DNA of 64,000 nucleotides from Morinoia aosen (Eukaryota; Arthropoda; Malacostraca; Amphipoda; Talitridae): the NCBI GenBank assembly GCA_030386875.1, contig CM059579.1:93816383-93880382 (forward strand). The letters are read 5' to 3'. The number at the start of each line of letters is the position of its first letter. Position 1 is the stretch's first letter. Below the pieces are notes generated by a model. The model was not told where the DNA came from. It worked only from the letters and a program-made list of their open reading frames with translations, and did not search any database. Positions 21,465 through 32,154 of this stretch are shown here, in pieces. Made by a program: the position numbers and the translations under genes.

Positions 21465-22237
21465 CAGTGGTTGCCGCGATAACTTTTTCTTCATCTTGCG
21501 AAAACGATAATTTTTCCCCCAACCTGCGATAAACAATAAACGATAAAAAATTTCAAAACCCAACCTGCGGTAAGCGATAAAAGGTAAAACGATAGCGATA
21601 ATTTTTTTTACTTGCGATAACAAAAGCGATAAATGATAAGTACCTTTATTTAGTTGAAATATTAAAAAATGCATACAAACTATATTTCCATAGTGAAAAT
21701 TGATTAAACTAAACAAAAACTGTCACTGGAACCAGTCTATGGCCTACAAGTTCTATTCCACATGAGTATCTCTCTCTGAGTCAGACTCTCCCTCCTGAAG
21801 ACAGCATCCAGGAGCTGCATGTTTCCCTTGGTAAAGACCAGCTTCTCAAACCTGTTGCTGGTCATGCTTGCACGCTTGGGCATGAGGACGTCACCAGCAG
21901 TGCTGAACATGCGCTCCAGTGCTGAACATGCGCAGCTGTTATTGGCCAGCTACACACAGACACACACACACACAACACCTGGCAGCTCTCATATGAGGTT
22001 TTTCAGGTCTGAAAACGTCAGGCGGGCTGTTGTGACTATTGCCGCCTTCAATTTTTTTTAATTTTTACAAAAGTCGTCTTTGAATTTATCGTTGATCGTT
22101 CCTCATTTTTTGGGACTAGCGGTAAGTGAATGAGCGATTATTTTATAAAACTTTGCGATAAACGATAGAAGGTTTGACCTTAGCGATAATTATCATTTAT
22201 CGTTTATCGCTCACTTTATCGCACGCAGCAACCACTG
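21465..22237 (-). mobile_element. hAT remnant with perfect 8-bp TSD
   Basis: The ends CAGTGGTTGCCGCG and CGCACGCAGCAACCACTG are inverted repeats, flanked by identical TAAATAGC 8-mers at 21457-21464 and 22238-22245. Many GCGATAA/TTATCGC motifs crowd both ends, likely subterminal binding sites. The interior keeps only the end of a transposase on the minus strand (21770-21935). It lies inside the Harbinger element. Confidence 0.85.
21770..21935 (-). pseudogene. hAT transposase C-terminal (hATC) fragment
   Basis: Minus-strand translation gives ERMFSTAGDVLMPKRASMT and then SNRFEKLVFTKGN, the classic hAT C-terminal dimerisation motif, with the catalytic glutamate in ERMFS. Upstream domains are missing. 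Confidence 0.75.
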
Positions 22238-22726
22238 TAAATAGCCACCTAAAAATTTATAAATATTTGTTTAATAAAAAGTCACAACACCAATTAACTT
22301 GATACATTGACAATATTATGACGAGAGCACCTCCTCGAAATATAGCAGGTCCTCTGTTTCTTGAGTCGTGCGATATAGGTAAAAATTGCCAAGTATATTT
22401 CTTCATGGCCACTGCGTTCAAAAAGTTGCCAATTTTGTGTAAATTGGCCATGAAATGTCAAATCCGGCAACTCTGTGTGTATCGTCTATCGTTGCAAATG
22501 TCGTACACTCTAGCAAAACGTGGCGCAACATGTCTACCGTTGCATGCTGTCTCCCATTTTAATCGGGAGACCATAGACCTGAGACTTTTGGTCTCGCAAC
22601 CGACTCGCAGATGACGGTTGGTCTTTAGACGCGTCTACGTAGACAACGCTAAACAGGTCTCAGAGACCAAAATCGCGCAACATGTCTACAAGTGAGTACG
22701 CGGCTTTAGAAACCCTATCTGCGTAA

Positions 22727-23678
22727 AGGCCCGTTTACACTAGGGGCGTCACACGGGCGTCAAGCGCCTCACCGCCCCTCTGTGCAGCAGCTACGTGCGC
22801 TTCAGGCGGGCATCCGAGCGATTGCCCAGCTAGCGATTCGCCGCCGCCCTGCCTCATGCAACACAGGCGCTGCACTCAGTCGGCTGCTGGCCGTGGTACT
22901 GTGCGGAGGTCTATGTGCTAACGCTTCAGCTTGAACTCTGGATAGCAACACCATATTTGTTAGGTCTTGCTCTCTAGTAAAAACCTTAATTTAACTATAC
23001 AGAGTTCTTGCTATTTATGTATTTAAAATAATCTTTTCACCTTAGCTTATGTGTGTTAGGTACATTTTGCAATACAATTACTGGGAATCACGTGTATCTT
23101 CGCTTTTTCAGGAAAACTTTGTGTCAAAAATTTCTACTATTTTTCTCGTATTCATTATAATTTTTTTTTGTTTTGCCACATTGAAATGAACTGGAAATGT
23201 GACTGTTATTTTTTAAACCAAATATTGATTTAACAATAAAATTGTCTTGAAAGGATTTAATTAACAAAATAGAAAAATGATTGTTTCACCAACCTTCAAG
23301 TAGTCATCCTTCAATATATAGCAATTGAACTCGATGCAAATTTTGAATGCAGTCTTGTATAATTTTTAAAATCCAATTTATTTTCAGTTGAAAGTTCTCT
23401 GAAGATGTGAGTGTATGAACCCCTCTCGTCTCTACTCTGCAACCATTTTTTAACCCAAATGCTGCGATGCCTACCTTTTTTCTCTTCACAGCAGCACACC
23501 CTACAATAATTGCCCACAGCTCTTCTTCACTCGCATCCATCCTCACAGCTGTCTAGATGACGCGCGTCACGCGCGTGTATCAAAAAATGAGTGTGAACAG
23601 TTCTGGGCGTCAAGCGCTGCAGCAAGCGCGCGTCAAGCGCTTGCTCACCCCTGTCGTTGCCCCGGTGTAAACGGGCCT
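22727..23678 (-). mobile_element. second PIF/Harbinger element
   Basis: The termini AGGCCCGTTTACACTAGGGG and CCCCGGTGTAAACGGGCCT are imperfect inverted repeats, flanked by TAA (22724-22726) and TTA (23679-23681); one base differs from a perfect TWA duplication. GCGTCAAGCG-type motifs recur at both ends. It shares the GTTTACACTAGGGG terminus with the 6284-7820 element, so they probably use the same transposase. It begins only 16 bp after the TTA of the previous Harbinger element. Confidence 0.75.
23310..23520 (-). pseudogene. Harbinger transposase N-terminal remnant
   Basis: Minus-strand frames contain MDASEEELWAIIV in one frame and IWVKKWLQSRDERGSYTHIF then RELSTENKLDFKNYTRL in the other. 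These match the start of PIF/Harbinger transposases (acidic start, WVxxW, RxxxGxYxxLxxEL, FxNYxRL), but a frameshift separates them. The remaining transposase is absent. Confidence 0.65.
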
Positions 23679-23714
23679 TTAGAGCGAAAGTCAAAGATTC
23701 ATGTGATGCGATAG

Positions 23715-23862
23715 TGTGGGTGCTGTGTGGCTGCTGTGTGGCGGCTGTGTGGCGGCTGTGTGGCGGCTGTGTGGTGGCTGTGTGGCGGCTGTGTGGCTAC
23801 TGTGTGGCGGCTTTGTGGCGGCTGTGTGGGGGCTGTGTGGCGGCTGTGTGGGGGCTGTGTGC
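23715..23862 (+). repeat. 11-bp minisatellite (GCTGTGTGGCG)
   Basis: About 13 tandem copies of GCTGTGTGGCG with a few variants. The unit length is not a multiple of three, so it reads open in several frames; these ORFs are artefacts. Confidence 0.85.
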
Positions 23863-23937
23863 AAACATCAACACGAATAAATTTTATTCATTCTTCCTGC
23901 CTCCTGCAGCCACCAGCTGCGACCTCCTGCACATTCT

Positions 23938-24236
23938 AAAACCCAACCAAGTCTCCACCACCTGTAACCCAACCATGTCTCTACCGCCTGCAACACACCA
24001 AGCCTCCACCGCGTGCAACACAACCAAGCCTCCACCACCAGCAACACAACCAAGCCTCCACCGCCTGCAACACAACCAAGCCTCCACCGCGTGCAACACA
24101 ACCAAGCCTCCACCACCTGCAACACAACCAAGCCTCCACCGCCTGCAACACAACCAAGCCTCCACCGCCCGCAACACAACCAAGCCTCCACCGCCTGCAA
24201 CACAATCAAGCCTCCACCGCCCGCAACACAACGCTT
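23938..24236 (+). repeat. 26-bp minisatellite
   Basis: About 11 copies of a unit starting AACACAACCAAGCCTCCACC followed by GCCTGC or a variant. It produces overlapping Pro/Thr-rich and Gly/Trp-rich ORFs on both strands, which I do not regard as genes. Confidence 0.85.
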
Positions 24237-24383
24237 TGGTGGCGGCCGCTGTGACGGGGCACGGGTACGCCGGCTGTGCCCGATAGGGGTGAGGCGTTAG
24301 ATATGGTACGGAAATGGGAGTATGGGAATATAGCAGAGATATACTAGTTCTGCTGGCAACGTAGCCGATTTTAAAATGGTGTA

Positions 24384-24869
24384 GTTTGTAAAATATTAGT
24401 GCTGGAAGGCTTAAATGGGTTCCATTATAAAGAGTAGAATTTAAACTTAAATTTTATTTTTATAATTTTGTCTATTTACCTTATCTTATAAATACATGTG
24501 ACACGCATCATAAGAAATTATTTTATGCATGAATATTTGATCAGAACTCATGTTTTAATTCCGGGGCAAAATAGCAACCTCCGATCTCTATCGTGCTGTG
24601 AGATTTCTTGATATTACATTTGATGTGGTTGTAAATGAAGAGTTTTTTTGAGAACAAAATGAACAGTGGTTTCTTTACCTGTGTCCCAGCAGACAATTTT
24701 CTACTGACTTCAATTTTTCATCGTTAATTAAAATCCTCACCGTGTTAATTCTTGGTCACTCCTTATGGTGGGACAAATGAGCAAAGTTATGTCAATGAAA
24801 TAAATCTTTAAATCCTCCTCTTTTCAATGAAACTTATTTCAGCCTTTCAGCACTTAATATTTTACAAAC
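24384..24869. mobile_element. TA-flanked inverted-repeat element (MITE)
   Basis: The ends GTTTGTAAAATATTAGTGCT and its near complement AGCACTTAATATTTTACAAAC begin inverted repeats of about 50 bp. TA flanks both sides (24382-24383, 24870-24871), consistent with Tc1/mariner-type mobilisation. No coding sequence inside. Confidence 0.7.
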
Positions 24870-24871
24870 TA

Positions 24872-25195
24872 CAGCGTTAGCACTTTTAACACCGTTCCAG
24901 CGTATTGGGCAATATGTGCACCGTTCGCTAAATTGTTCATTCGCGTACCGGTATATATGAATGACATTCCATCTGTTTCGCATTGAAAAACGTAATTCCG
25001 AGTGTGTCTCAATTGGGCAACGGCTGTCTCAACATCAAAATGTGCAACACAACACATCACGCCCCCACAACATCTATGCAGGAGAGCGCAAGTGGCCAGG
25101 TTGACTAACAGATTCCCGAAATTCCCAGCCCCGCCACCCCAGCCCCGCCCCAGCACCGCAGCTCCCCGCAGCAGACACGCGTAGGGATATCTTTA
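24872..25195. other. no recognisable feature
   Basis: Ends in a C-rich stretch (25060-25180, with CAGCCCCGCC) before the LINE tail. A 95-codon minus ORF (24869-25156) has no recognisable motif. Confidence 0.35.
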
Positions 25196-27008
25196 AACAA
25201 TTTTTTTTTATTTTTATTTACCACAGGTGATACAGAGGTAGAATTTTACTTAAGTCTAGTAATATGGTCAAATTTGAGTATAGCTACCTCTGGGCCCGAA
25301 TAAGTTAAGCGACTTCTAGGGCATCCTACCATCACGTTATTCTAGGGTGTACAAAAAAGTTTAACCTAGTTCACTTAACCTAGTTTCGCATTAGACTGAT
25401 CATTGAGATAATTAACTCGATATTTTATGATGTATTTTACAATATAGGTCAAGTCGGCTATATTTAACAGTATGTTCGATAAAACGATTCAAGAGCAGAG
25501 AGAAAATTGGTTATGGTACACAAGGCAAGTTACATTATGACATTATCATTAGTTACATGTAGGAGGTAAGATTTCGACACGGTGATCTTACACGACTAGT
25601 ATTCTGATAGGAAGTGAGACCCAAGATGTCTTTTGAATACTTTGTACGAATTACATTCACGGATCTCTGCAGGTATAGAGTTCCAAGTTTTGGTTCCAGC
25701 GAAGAGAATACTGTGTTGCGACCTGGCCTTTGAATAATAAGGAAGCATGAATTTACTTATATTTCGGGTTAAATGGTCGTGATGACCAGTTTGCGCAGTC
25801 AATAATTGTCTTAGGCTATTGTCGCCATCATTTCTTAATGTTTTGTAAATGAAATTACAGATGGAGATTTTGTAGAGATCCGAAAGTTTAAGTATTTGTA
25901 AATTTTTGAAAGAATCATTCGTGTGAGCATTATATTCTAGGTTCTTTACCGCTCTGACAGCCCTTTTCTGCAGAGTAAAAATTTTGTTGGTTTTATTTTT
26001 ATCAGTTCCGTGCCATGCTTCTATTCCGTATTGCAAGTATGGAGAAATGAGCGTTCGGTAGAGCATTTGTAAAGCTGTTTCAGGCAGAAAATTTTTAACT
26101 TTATTTAGGATTCCGATGGATTTTGATAATTTAGAGCTAATATGAGTGATGTGCTCTTTGAAGGTCAGATGTTTATCTATTATGATGCCCAGAAACTTAC
26201 ATGAGTTGGTTTCTTCGATTTCACCTTCGCCAATTTTAATGCATGGGAGAGATACATCTTTCTTGTATGAGAAAGTAATATAATTTGTTTTATCGATATT
26301 TAGGCTTATTTTATTAGCTTTGAGCCACGATGAAACCTTGTGAAGTTCAGTATTTATACTCTCCACAATCATAGCAGGATTTTGGTTCGGAAGGACCGCA
26401 GAAAGCGCACTGTCATCGGCAAAAAGTATGAATTTGAAGAATGATGTAGATTTTACAATATCATTGATAAAAATCAGAAACATGAGAGGCCCGAGAACAT
26501 ATCCTTGTGGAACTCCATGGCTAATTGTCTGTGGGTCTGATTTTGCGTCGTCAATGACAACGTATTGCTTCCGATTTGTTAGGTATGATCTGAACCAATC
26601 ATGGGCAATCCCTCGAATGCCATAACAGTGTAGTTTCGATAATAGTATTTTATGGTCCACACAATCAAATGCTTTTCGGAAGTCAAGAAATACAGAGAAG
26701 ACAGGCTTTCCTTCATCTATATTAGAATAGAGGAATTGTAAATGATTTAATATAGCCTGTGTTGTTGATTTTTTAGAGCGAAAACCGTATTGTTTATCGT
26801 AAAGAAATGATTTTTGTTCAAAATAAGAGTACACTTTTTTATACACAATCTTTTCGAATACTTTGCTAATAATTGGTGGAATGGAGATAGGTCGATAATT
26901 GTTTACACAGGTTTTTTCACCACTTTTAAAGATAGGGGTTACTCTAGCAACTTTGAGGGAGTTCGGGAAAGTGCCTAGTAAGAGAGACTGGTTAATAATA
27001 TTTGATAT
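25196..27008 (-). mobile_element. LINE family B, 3' half of split copy
   Basis: Minus-strand LINE with the RT ORF (25596-26846), about 160 bases of upstream pre-RT coding and a 0.4-kb 3' untranslated region ending CACCTGTGGTAAATAAAAA at 25200-25230. At 27008 the sequence abruptly changes strand into another copy. The missing 5' half continues at 29579. Together they account for about 3.7 kb of one element. Confidence 0.85.
25596..26846 (-). CDS. LINE family B reverse transcriptase (partial ORF)
   Basis: 416 uninterrupted codons of an APE-type LINE polyprotein. Motifs in order: KQYGFRSKKSTTQAILNHL, FLDFRKAFDCVDHKIL, SHGVPQGYVLGPLMFLIFIN, the catalytic FILFADDSAL, KFLGIIIDKHLTF, and a C-terminal region with YLQYGIEAWHG and KTWNSIPAEIRE. 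The palm aspartates are intact, but GVPQGS has become GVPQGY. The frame is open further upstream towards the split point. The ORF would normally be fused to the endonuclease now at 29579-31040, so it cannot be translated as a full protein. It is 98% identical to 27910-29160. Confidence 0.85.
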   Translation of the reverse strand: MYKKVYSYFEQKSFLYDKQYGFRSKKSTTQAILNHLQFLYSNIDEGKPVFSVFLDFRKAFDCVDHKILLSKLHCYGIRGIAHDWFRSYLTNRKQYVVIDDAKSDPQTISHGVPQGYVLGPLMFLIFINDIVKSTSFFKFILFADDSALSAVLPNQNPAMIVESINTELHKVSSWLKANKISLNIDKTNYITFSYKKDVSLPCIKIGEGEIEETNSCKFLGIIIDKHLTFKEHITHISSKLSKSIGILNKVKNFLPETALQMLYRTLISPYLQYGIEAWHGTDKNKTNKIFTLQKRAVRAVKNLEYNAHTNDSFKNLQILKLSDLYKISICNFIYKTLRNDGDNSLRQLLTAQTGHHDHLTRNISKFMLPYYSKARSQHSILFAGTKTWNSIPAEIRECNSYKVFKRHLGSHFLSEY

Positions 27009-27035
27009 AAAATAAACGAATCAAATCTTGAAGAA

Positions 27036-27770
27036 ATGCGCACCGTTCTAGAAGAATCAATGCCTACATTGCACATCTCTCAACAAAACAATAATACTAC
27101 GAGCATTGATGAAGCAGTAGTAAAGTTGACTGAAACTATAATGACCGCATACAATCAGTGTTGCCCAATTGTAACTCGTACAGTTACCCCGAAAAATAAA
27201 CAAAAGCCCTGGATTACTAGAGACATCGTGATAAATATACAGAAACGTCAAGCGTACCTAGCCCTCCTTTGCGAAGGGCGAATATCTAGAGAAACATATA
27301 ACCGATTTAGAAACTATGTAACAAACCAGATAAGAACATAAAAAAAGAACTACTTTACGCTCAAGTTTACTCAATTCAAAACTGACGTTAAAAAGACTTG
27401 GCATCTCCTTAACTCCTGCTGTAAACCGAATAATGCCGATAAAAAGAAAATTGAATATGTTGTTCAAGATAATGTAAAATATCATGAGAAGAAAGAAATT
27501 GCTAATCTCTTTAACAACTTCTTCGTAAACGTAGGGAAAACAATAGCTGATGGTATTCCAAGTGAACCTACTGATCACCTGGAATTTATGGATCATATTC
27601 GAGAACCCAACTCCTTTTTCTTTGCGCCTACAAACTCCTCCGATGTAATTACGTGCATAAACAACATGAAAAATAAATCGAGTGGGTTACAAACGTTTCC
27701 GACTAAAGTACTTAAAGTTATTGCTGACATTGTAGCCCCACTGATATCAAATATTATTAATTAACCAGTC
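27036..27770 (+). pseudogene. LINE B linker region, broken
   Basis: Encodes RTVLEESMPTLHISQQ through NQIRT, then a stop, then KKNYFTLKFTQFKTDVKKTW through IADIVAPLISNIIN and a frameshift. The same region is uninterrupted in the sibling at 29579-30300, minus strand. Confidence 0.75.
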
Positions 27771-27909
27771 TCTCTTACTAGGCACTTTCCCGAACTCCCT
27801 CAAAGTTGCTAGAGTAACCCCTATCTTTAAAAGTGGTGAAAAAACCTGTGTAAACAATTATCGACCTATCTCCATTCTACCAATTATTAGCAAAGTATTC
27901 GAAAAGATT

Positions 27910-29160
27910 GTGTATAAAAAAGTGTACTCTTATTTTGAACAAAAATCATTTCTTTACGATAAACAATACGGTTTTCGCTCTAAAAAATCAACAACACAGG
28001 CTATATTAAATCATTTACAATTCCTCTATTCTAATATAGATGAAGGAAAGCCTGTCTTCTCTGCATTTCTTGACTTCCGAAAAGCATTTGATTGTGTGGA
28101 CCATAAAATACTATTATCGAAACTACACTGTTATGGCATTCGAGGGATTGCCCATGATTGGTTCAGATCATACCTAACAAATCGGAAGCAATACGTTGTC
28201 ATTGACGACGCAAAATCAGACCCACAGACAATTAGCCATGGAGTTCCACAAGGATCTGTTCTCGGGCCTCTCATGTTTCTGATTTTTATCAACGATATTG
28301 TAAAATCTACATCATTCTTCAAATTCATACTTTTTTCCGATGACAGTACGCTTTCTGCGGTCCTTCCGAACCAAAATCCTGCTATGATTGTGGAGAGTAT
28401 AAATACTGAACTTCACAAGGTTTCATCGTGGCTCAAAGCTAATAAAATAAGCCTAAATATCGATAAAACAAATTATATTACTTTCTCATACAAGAAAGAT
28501 GTATCTCTCCCATGCATTAAAATTGGCGAAGGTGAAATCGAAGAAACCAACTCATGTAAGTTTCTGGGCATCATAATAGATAAACATCTGACCTTCAAAG
28601 AGCACATCACTCATATTAGTTCTAAATTATCAAAATCCATCGGAATCCTGAATAAAGTTAAAAATTTTCTGCCTGAAGCAGCTTTACAAATGCTCTACCG
28701 AACGCTCATTTCTCCATACTTGCAATACGGAATAGAAGCATGGCACGGAACTGATAAAAATAAAACCAACAAAATTTTTACTCTGCAGAAAAGGGCTGTC
28801 AGAGCGGTAAAGAACCTAGAATATAATGCTCACACAAATGATTCTTTCAAAAATTTACAAATACTTAAACTTTCGGATCTCTACAAAATCTCCATCTGTA
28901 ATTTCATTTACAAAACATTAAGAAATGATGGCGACAATAGCCTAAGACAATTATTGACTGCGCAAACTGGTCATCACGACCATTTAACCCGAAATAGAAG
29001 TAAATTCATGCTTCCTTATTATTCAAAGGCCAGGTCGCAACACAGTATTCTCTTCGTTGGAACCAAAACTTGGAACTCTATACCTGCAGAGATCCGTGAA
29101 TGTAATTCGTACAAAGTATTCAAAAGACATCTTGAGTCTCACTTCCTATCAGAATACTAG
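27910..29160 (+). CDS. LINE family B reverse transcriptase (partial ORF)
   Basis: 416 codons, differing from the minus-strand sibling at about eight residues. It keeps GVPQGSVLGPL, but the catalytic box reads FSDDS in place of FADDS, which changes the residue before the two aspartates. Upstream lesions cut it off from the rest of the polyprotein. It ends ...KRHLESHFLSEY with a TAG, followed by a 0.4-kb 3' UTR. Confidence 0.85.
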   Translation: MYKKVYSYFEQKSFLYDKQYGFRSKKSTTQAILNHLQFLYSNIDEGKPVFSAFLDFRKAFDCVDHKILLSKLHCYGIRGIAHDWFRSYLTNRKQYVVIDDAKSDPQTISHGVPQGSVLGPLMFLIFINDIVKSTSFFKFILFSDDSTLSAVLPNQNPAMIVESINTELHKVSSWLKANKISLNIDKTNYITFSYKKDVSLPCIKIGEGEIEETNSCKFLGIIIDKHLTFKEHITHISSKLSKSIGILNKVKNFLPEAALQMLYRTLISPYLQYGIEAWHGTDKNKTNKIFTLQKRAVRAVKNLEYNAHTNDSFKNLQILKLSDLYKISICNFIYKTLRNDGDNSLRQLLTAQTGHHDHLTRNRSKFMLPYYSKARSQHSILFVGTKTWNSIPAEIRECNSYKVFKRHLESHFLSEY

Positions 29161-29578
29161 TCGTGTAAGATCACCGTGTCGAAATCTTGCCTCCTACATG
29201 TAACTAATGATAATGTCATAATGTAACTTGCCTTGTGTACCATAACCAATCTTCTCTCTGCTCTTGAATCGTTTTATCGAACATACTGTTAAATATAGCC
29301 GACTTGACCTATATTATAAAATACAGCATAAAATATCGAGTTAATTATCATCTCAATGATCAGTCTAATGCGAAACTAGGTTAAGTGAACTAGGTTAAAC
29401 TTTTTTGTACACCCTAGAATAACGTGATGGTAGGATGCCCTAGAAGTCGCTGAACTTATTCGGGCCCACAGGTAGCTATACTCAAATTTGACCATTGTAC
29501 TCGACTTAAGTAAAATTCTACCTCTGTATCACCTGTGGTAAATAAATTGTTTGTTTAAAAAAAAAATTGTTTGTTTAT

Positions 29579-31040
29579 ATATCAGTGGGGCTTCAATGTC
29601 AGCAATAACTTTAAGTACTTTAGTCGGAAACGTTTGTAACCCACTCGATTTATTTTTCATGTTGTTTATGCACGTAATTACATCGGAGGAGTTTGTAGGC
29701 GTAAAGAAAAAGGAGTTGGGTTCTCGAATATGATCCATAAATTCCAGGTGATCAGTAGGTTCACTTGGAATACCATCAGCTATTGTTTTCCCTACGTTTA
29801 CGAAGAAGTTGTTAAAGAGATTAGCAATTTCTTTCTTCTCATGATATTTTACATTATCTTGAACAACATATTCAATTTTCTTTTTATCGGCATTATTCGG
29901 TTTACAGCAGGAGTTAAGGAGATGCCAAGTCTTTTTAACGTCAGTTTTGAATTGAGTAAACTTGAGCGTAAAGTAGTTCTTTTTTGATGTTCTTATCTGG
30001 TTTGTTACATAGTTTCTAAATCGGTTATATGTTTCTCTAGATATTCGCCCTTCGCAAAGGAGGGCTAGGTACGTTTGACGTTTCTTTATATTTATCACGA
30101 TGTCTCTAGTAATCCAGGGCTTTTGTTTATTTTTCGGGGTAACTGTACGAGTTACAATTGGGCAACACTGATTGTATGCGGTCATTATAGTTTCAGTCAA
30201 CTTTACTACTGCTTCATCAATGCTCGTAGTATTATTGTTTTGTTGAGAGATGTGCAATGTAGGCATTGATTCTTCTAGAACGGTGCGCATTTCTTCAAGA
30301 TTTGATTCGTTTATTTTACGATATGAGTAAGTTTCAGCCCGTGCCTTGGTGCAAGCAATATAGACATTTTTCTTAATAAGAAAAACTGGGAAGTGATCTG
30401 ATAAGTCAGAAGTAATTATTCCAGCAAGAAAATCACTAGGGTCTGTCATAAAGATATTGTCAAGCAGCGTAGCACACTCTGAGGTTATTCGTGTAGGCTT
30501 TGTAATGATCGGAAGGAAGGATTGAGACTGAAAGGTAGTTTGGAAATTAGAGATTGGTTCATGGCTTTCATGTTTCAGTAGATCATAATTGAAGTCACCG
30601 CATATTATTATGTCATTGTATAAGGGCCTGTTGAACTGAGAAATAATGCGATTCAATTCATTCAGGAAGGATATAGGACAGGCTGTAGGAGGCCTATACA
30701 CCGTTCCAAGCACAATGCGTTTACCATCTCTAAAAAGTTCTACGAAGAGTGATTCTATATGATCCTGATTCATTGTTGCACTTGCTATGGTTCTCGAGTC
30801 TATGTGGTTAGATATATATGTGCTGATGCCTCCGCCCCGCTGGTTTTTTCTTAGCGAATGGTAACTATGATAATTTTCAAATCGAATCATGTCTTTAGTC
30901 GAGTCATCTAGCCAGCTTTCGGTGAAGCTAATCACGTCTAGGTTATATTTAAGTTCAGTAATAGTACATTGTATCTCTTCCAATTTTGGATAGAGTGACC
31001 TACAGTTCCAACACAGGAGTGAGAAATCTCGGTCAGTTAT
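29579..31040 (-). CDS. LINE B APE-type endonuclease and linker (truncated)
   Basis: The frame starts near LLCWNCRSLYPKLEEIQ, the usual N-terminus of the apurinic-like endonuclease of LINEs. It continues with SFTESWLDD (catalytic E), GGGISTYI, VYRPPTACP, IIICGDFNYDLL (catalytic D/N) and TSDLSDHFPVFL (SDH motif). The linker HISQQNNNTTSIDEAVVKLT follows, up to IADIEAPLIY at the split. No stop occurs in about 480 codons. Beyond the split the frame runs by accident into the tail of the inserted LINE for about 15 codons. This enzyme nicks target DNA to prime reverse transcription. Confidence 0.88.
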
Positions 31041-31450
31041 TCGTATCTTCTATGCCAGATGTGCTGAAGATGATTGCGGTATAAGCTGTATTGTTGGATT
31101 GGATCAGGAGTGTAATTTGAGTATCATTGAAGCTATGAAAGTTTTTCTTGCGCGTGCCTGGAGTAAAAGACAGTGATTGGTATGAGCCAGTCATGTAAGG
31201 TGGGCTGTAATGACCTACCATGCCTGGGGATGGTGTCATGACGTACTGGTTATCCCAGTGATGCCGTCTGATGGCAGTTTGTGACAAGGATTGGGGGATC
31301 CTGAGTAGTTTATTGGACAAGTCTGGTACACAGACGCTGAACCCTTTGTGTGAATATTGTGAGTATTGAGGAGAGAATTGTAGGCCGTTACAAATGCCCC
31401 GACACTGTCGGCCCTAAATTTCAAGTTCAAGTTCAAGGGCGTCAAAAACA
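29579..31450 (-). mobile_element. LINE family B, 5' half of split copy
   Basis: Minus-strand continuation of the LINE interrupted at 27008. It contains the endonuclease and linker (29579-31040) and about 400 bases of 5' sequence with two short overlapping ORFs (31033-31451). The true 5' end is uncertain; homology cannot be tested because no other copy here reaches it. Confidence 0.8.
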
Positions 31451-32131
31451 TAGTTTGTTAAGCTTTATGTTGATAAATTTTTATTTCCCTAAGGGTTTAA
31501 GATTTTTAGATGAATAGGGGTTTAGGTTTCAAAAGAGATTAGGTATTAAAAGGTTGTATAGGAATAGTTTTTTTTGGTTTTAAGCATATGGGTTTCTTAG
31601 TTTTAAAGGAAAAAGCAAAAATGCGTTTTAATGTATTTTTTTCTTGGGAAAATTACTATTTCCAAGCAAGTTCACCGTTGGGTAAGATGTTGGGGCAAAA
31701 AAAGTTCCCCGGTATTCTCTAACATTCCCTAGAAAAAATTTAACTCTACAATGGTCATTTAGCTGTGATAATCAGTAATCATGTAATCATAATTAACTCT
31801 ACAATAACCATTAAGCTGCAATACAGCAGTCATTTACAATAATTTGAAACACATCACTTCTGAAGCGGCTTTCTTAAATTTTCATAATTTTTATTTATCT
31901 TTCTTACAATAAAATTCGTTCATTAAAAAAACTAAGTCATTCAATATAATTAAAGATCAGTTATTCCCAACATTCAAGTGTTTATTTTTTGCCCAGACAA
32001 CTTATTTAAAAAAACCGAACTTCTTTGCAAAATTCTACAATTGGAGCGCAATAAACAATTTGCATTATTTCCACGAGCAGCACAAGAGTAGAGATGTTAC
32101 TCAGAACTACACATCACACAGGACAGGTTGA
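31451..32131. other. AT-rich, with weak satellite-like periodicity
   Basis: Between 31480 and 31620 there are degenerate GGTTTTAAG/TTTTTAGAT phrases reminiscent of the 28-bp satellite family at 39.5-48.6 kb. The remainder is AT-rich and featureless. Confidence 0.35.
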
Positions 32132-32154
32132 GATATAACCAGGGTTGCGGAGTC

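Larger units (their letters stand above)
15534..22705 (+). mobile_element. PIF/Harbinger element, 7.2 kb with nested insertions
   Basis: Terminal inverted repeats of 34 bp (15534-15567 and 22672-22705) match at 32 positions, starting AGGCGCGTACTTACTTGTAG on the left. TTA duplications flank it (15531-15533, 22706-22708). Just inside the left end is a 23-bp tandem array, followed by a HARBI1-like transposase fragment. A LINE (about 16400-20884) and a hAT element (21465-22237) occupy most of the interior, so the original element was perhaps 2 kb. The catalytic DDE part of the transposase and the Myb-like second protein were not found. Confidence 0.85.
27009..29578 (+). mobile_element. LINE family B, 5'-truncated copy inserted in its sibling
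   Basis: Plus-strand copy starting in the linker after the endonuclease (INESNLEEM) and running to an A-rich tail (TTTAAAAAAAAAATTG, about 29555-29568). It sits inside the minus-strand LINE B: the flanks rejoin at a shared ATAT (27005-27008 and 29579-29582). The insertion is 5'-truncated with a short target duplication, as expected for target-primed reverse transcription. Lesions: a stop at 27339-27341, where the sibling has Ser, and a 4-bp TTAA duplication near 27760 that shifts the frame before the RT. Confidence 0.88.

Noticed and set aside
23657..24300. Overlapping ORFs up to 209 codons on both strands
   Set aside because: They coincide with the 11-bp and 26-bp minisatellites; the proteins are pure repeat translations.
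29529..29578. C-terminal extension of the endonuclease ORF (KQTIFFLNKQFIYHR)
   Set aside because: These residues come from reading into the tail of the inserted LINE; the original polyprotein continued at 27008.
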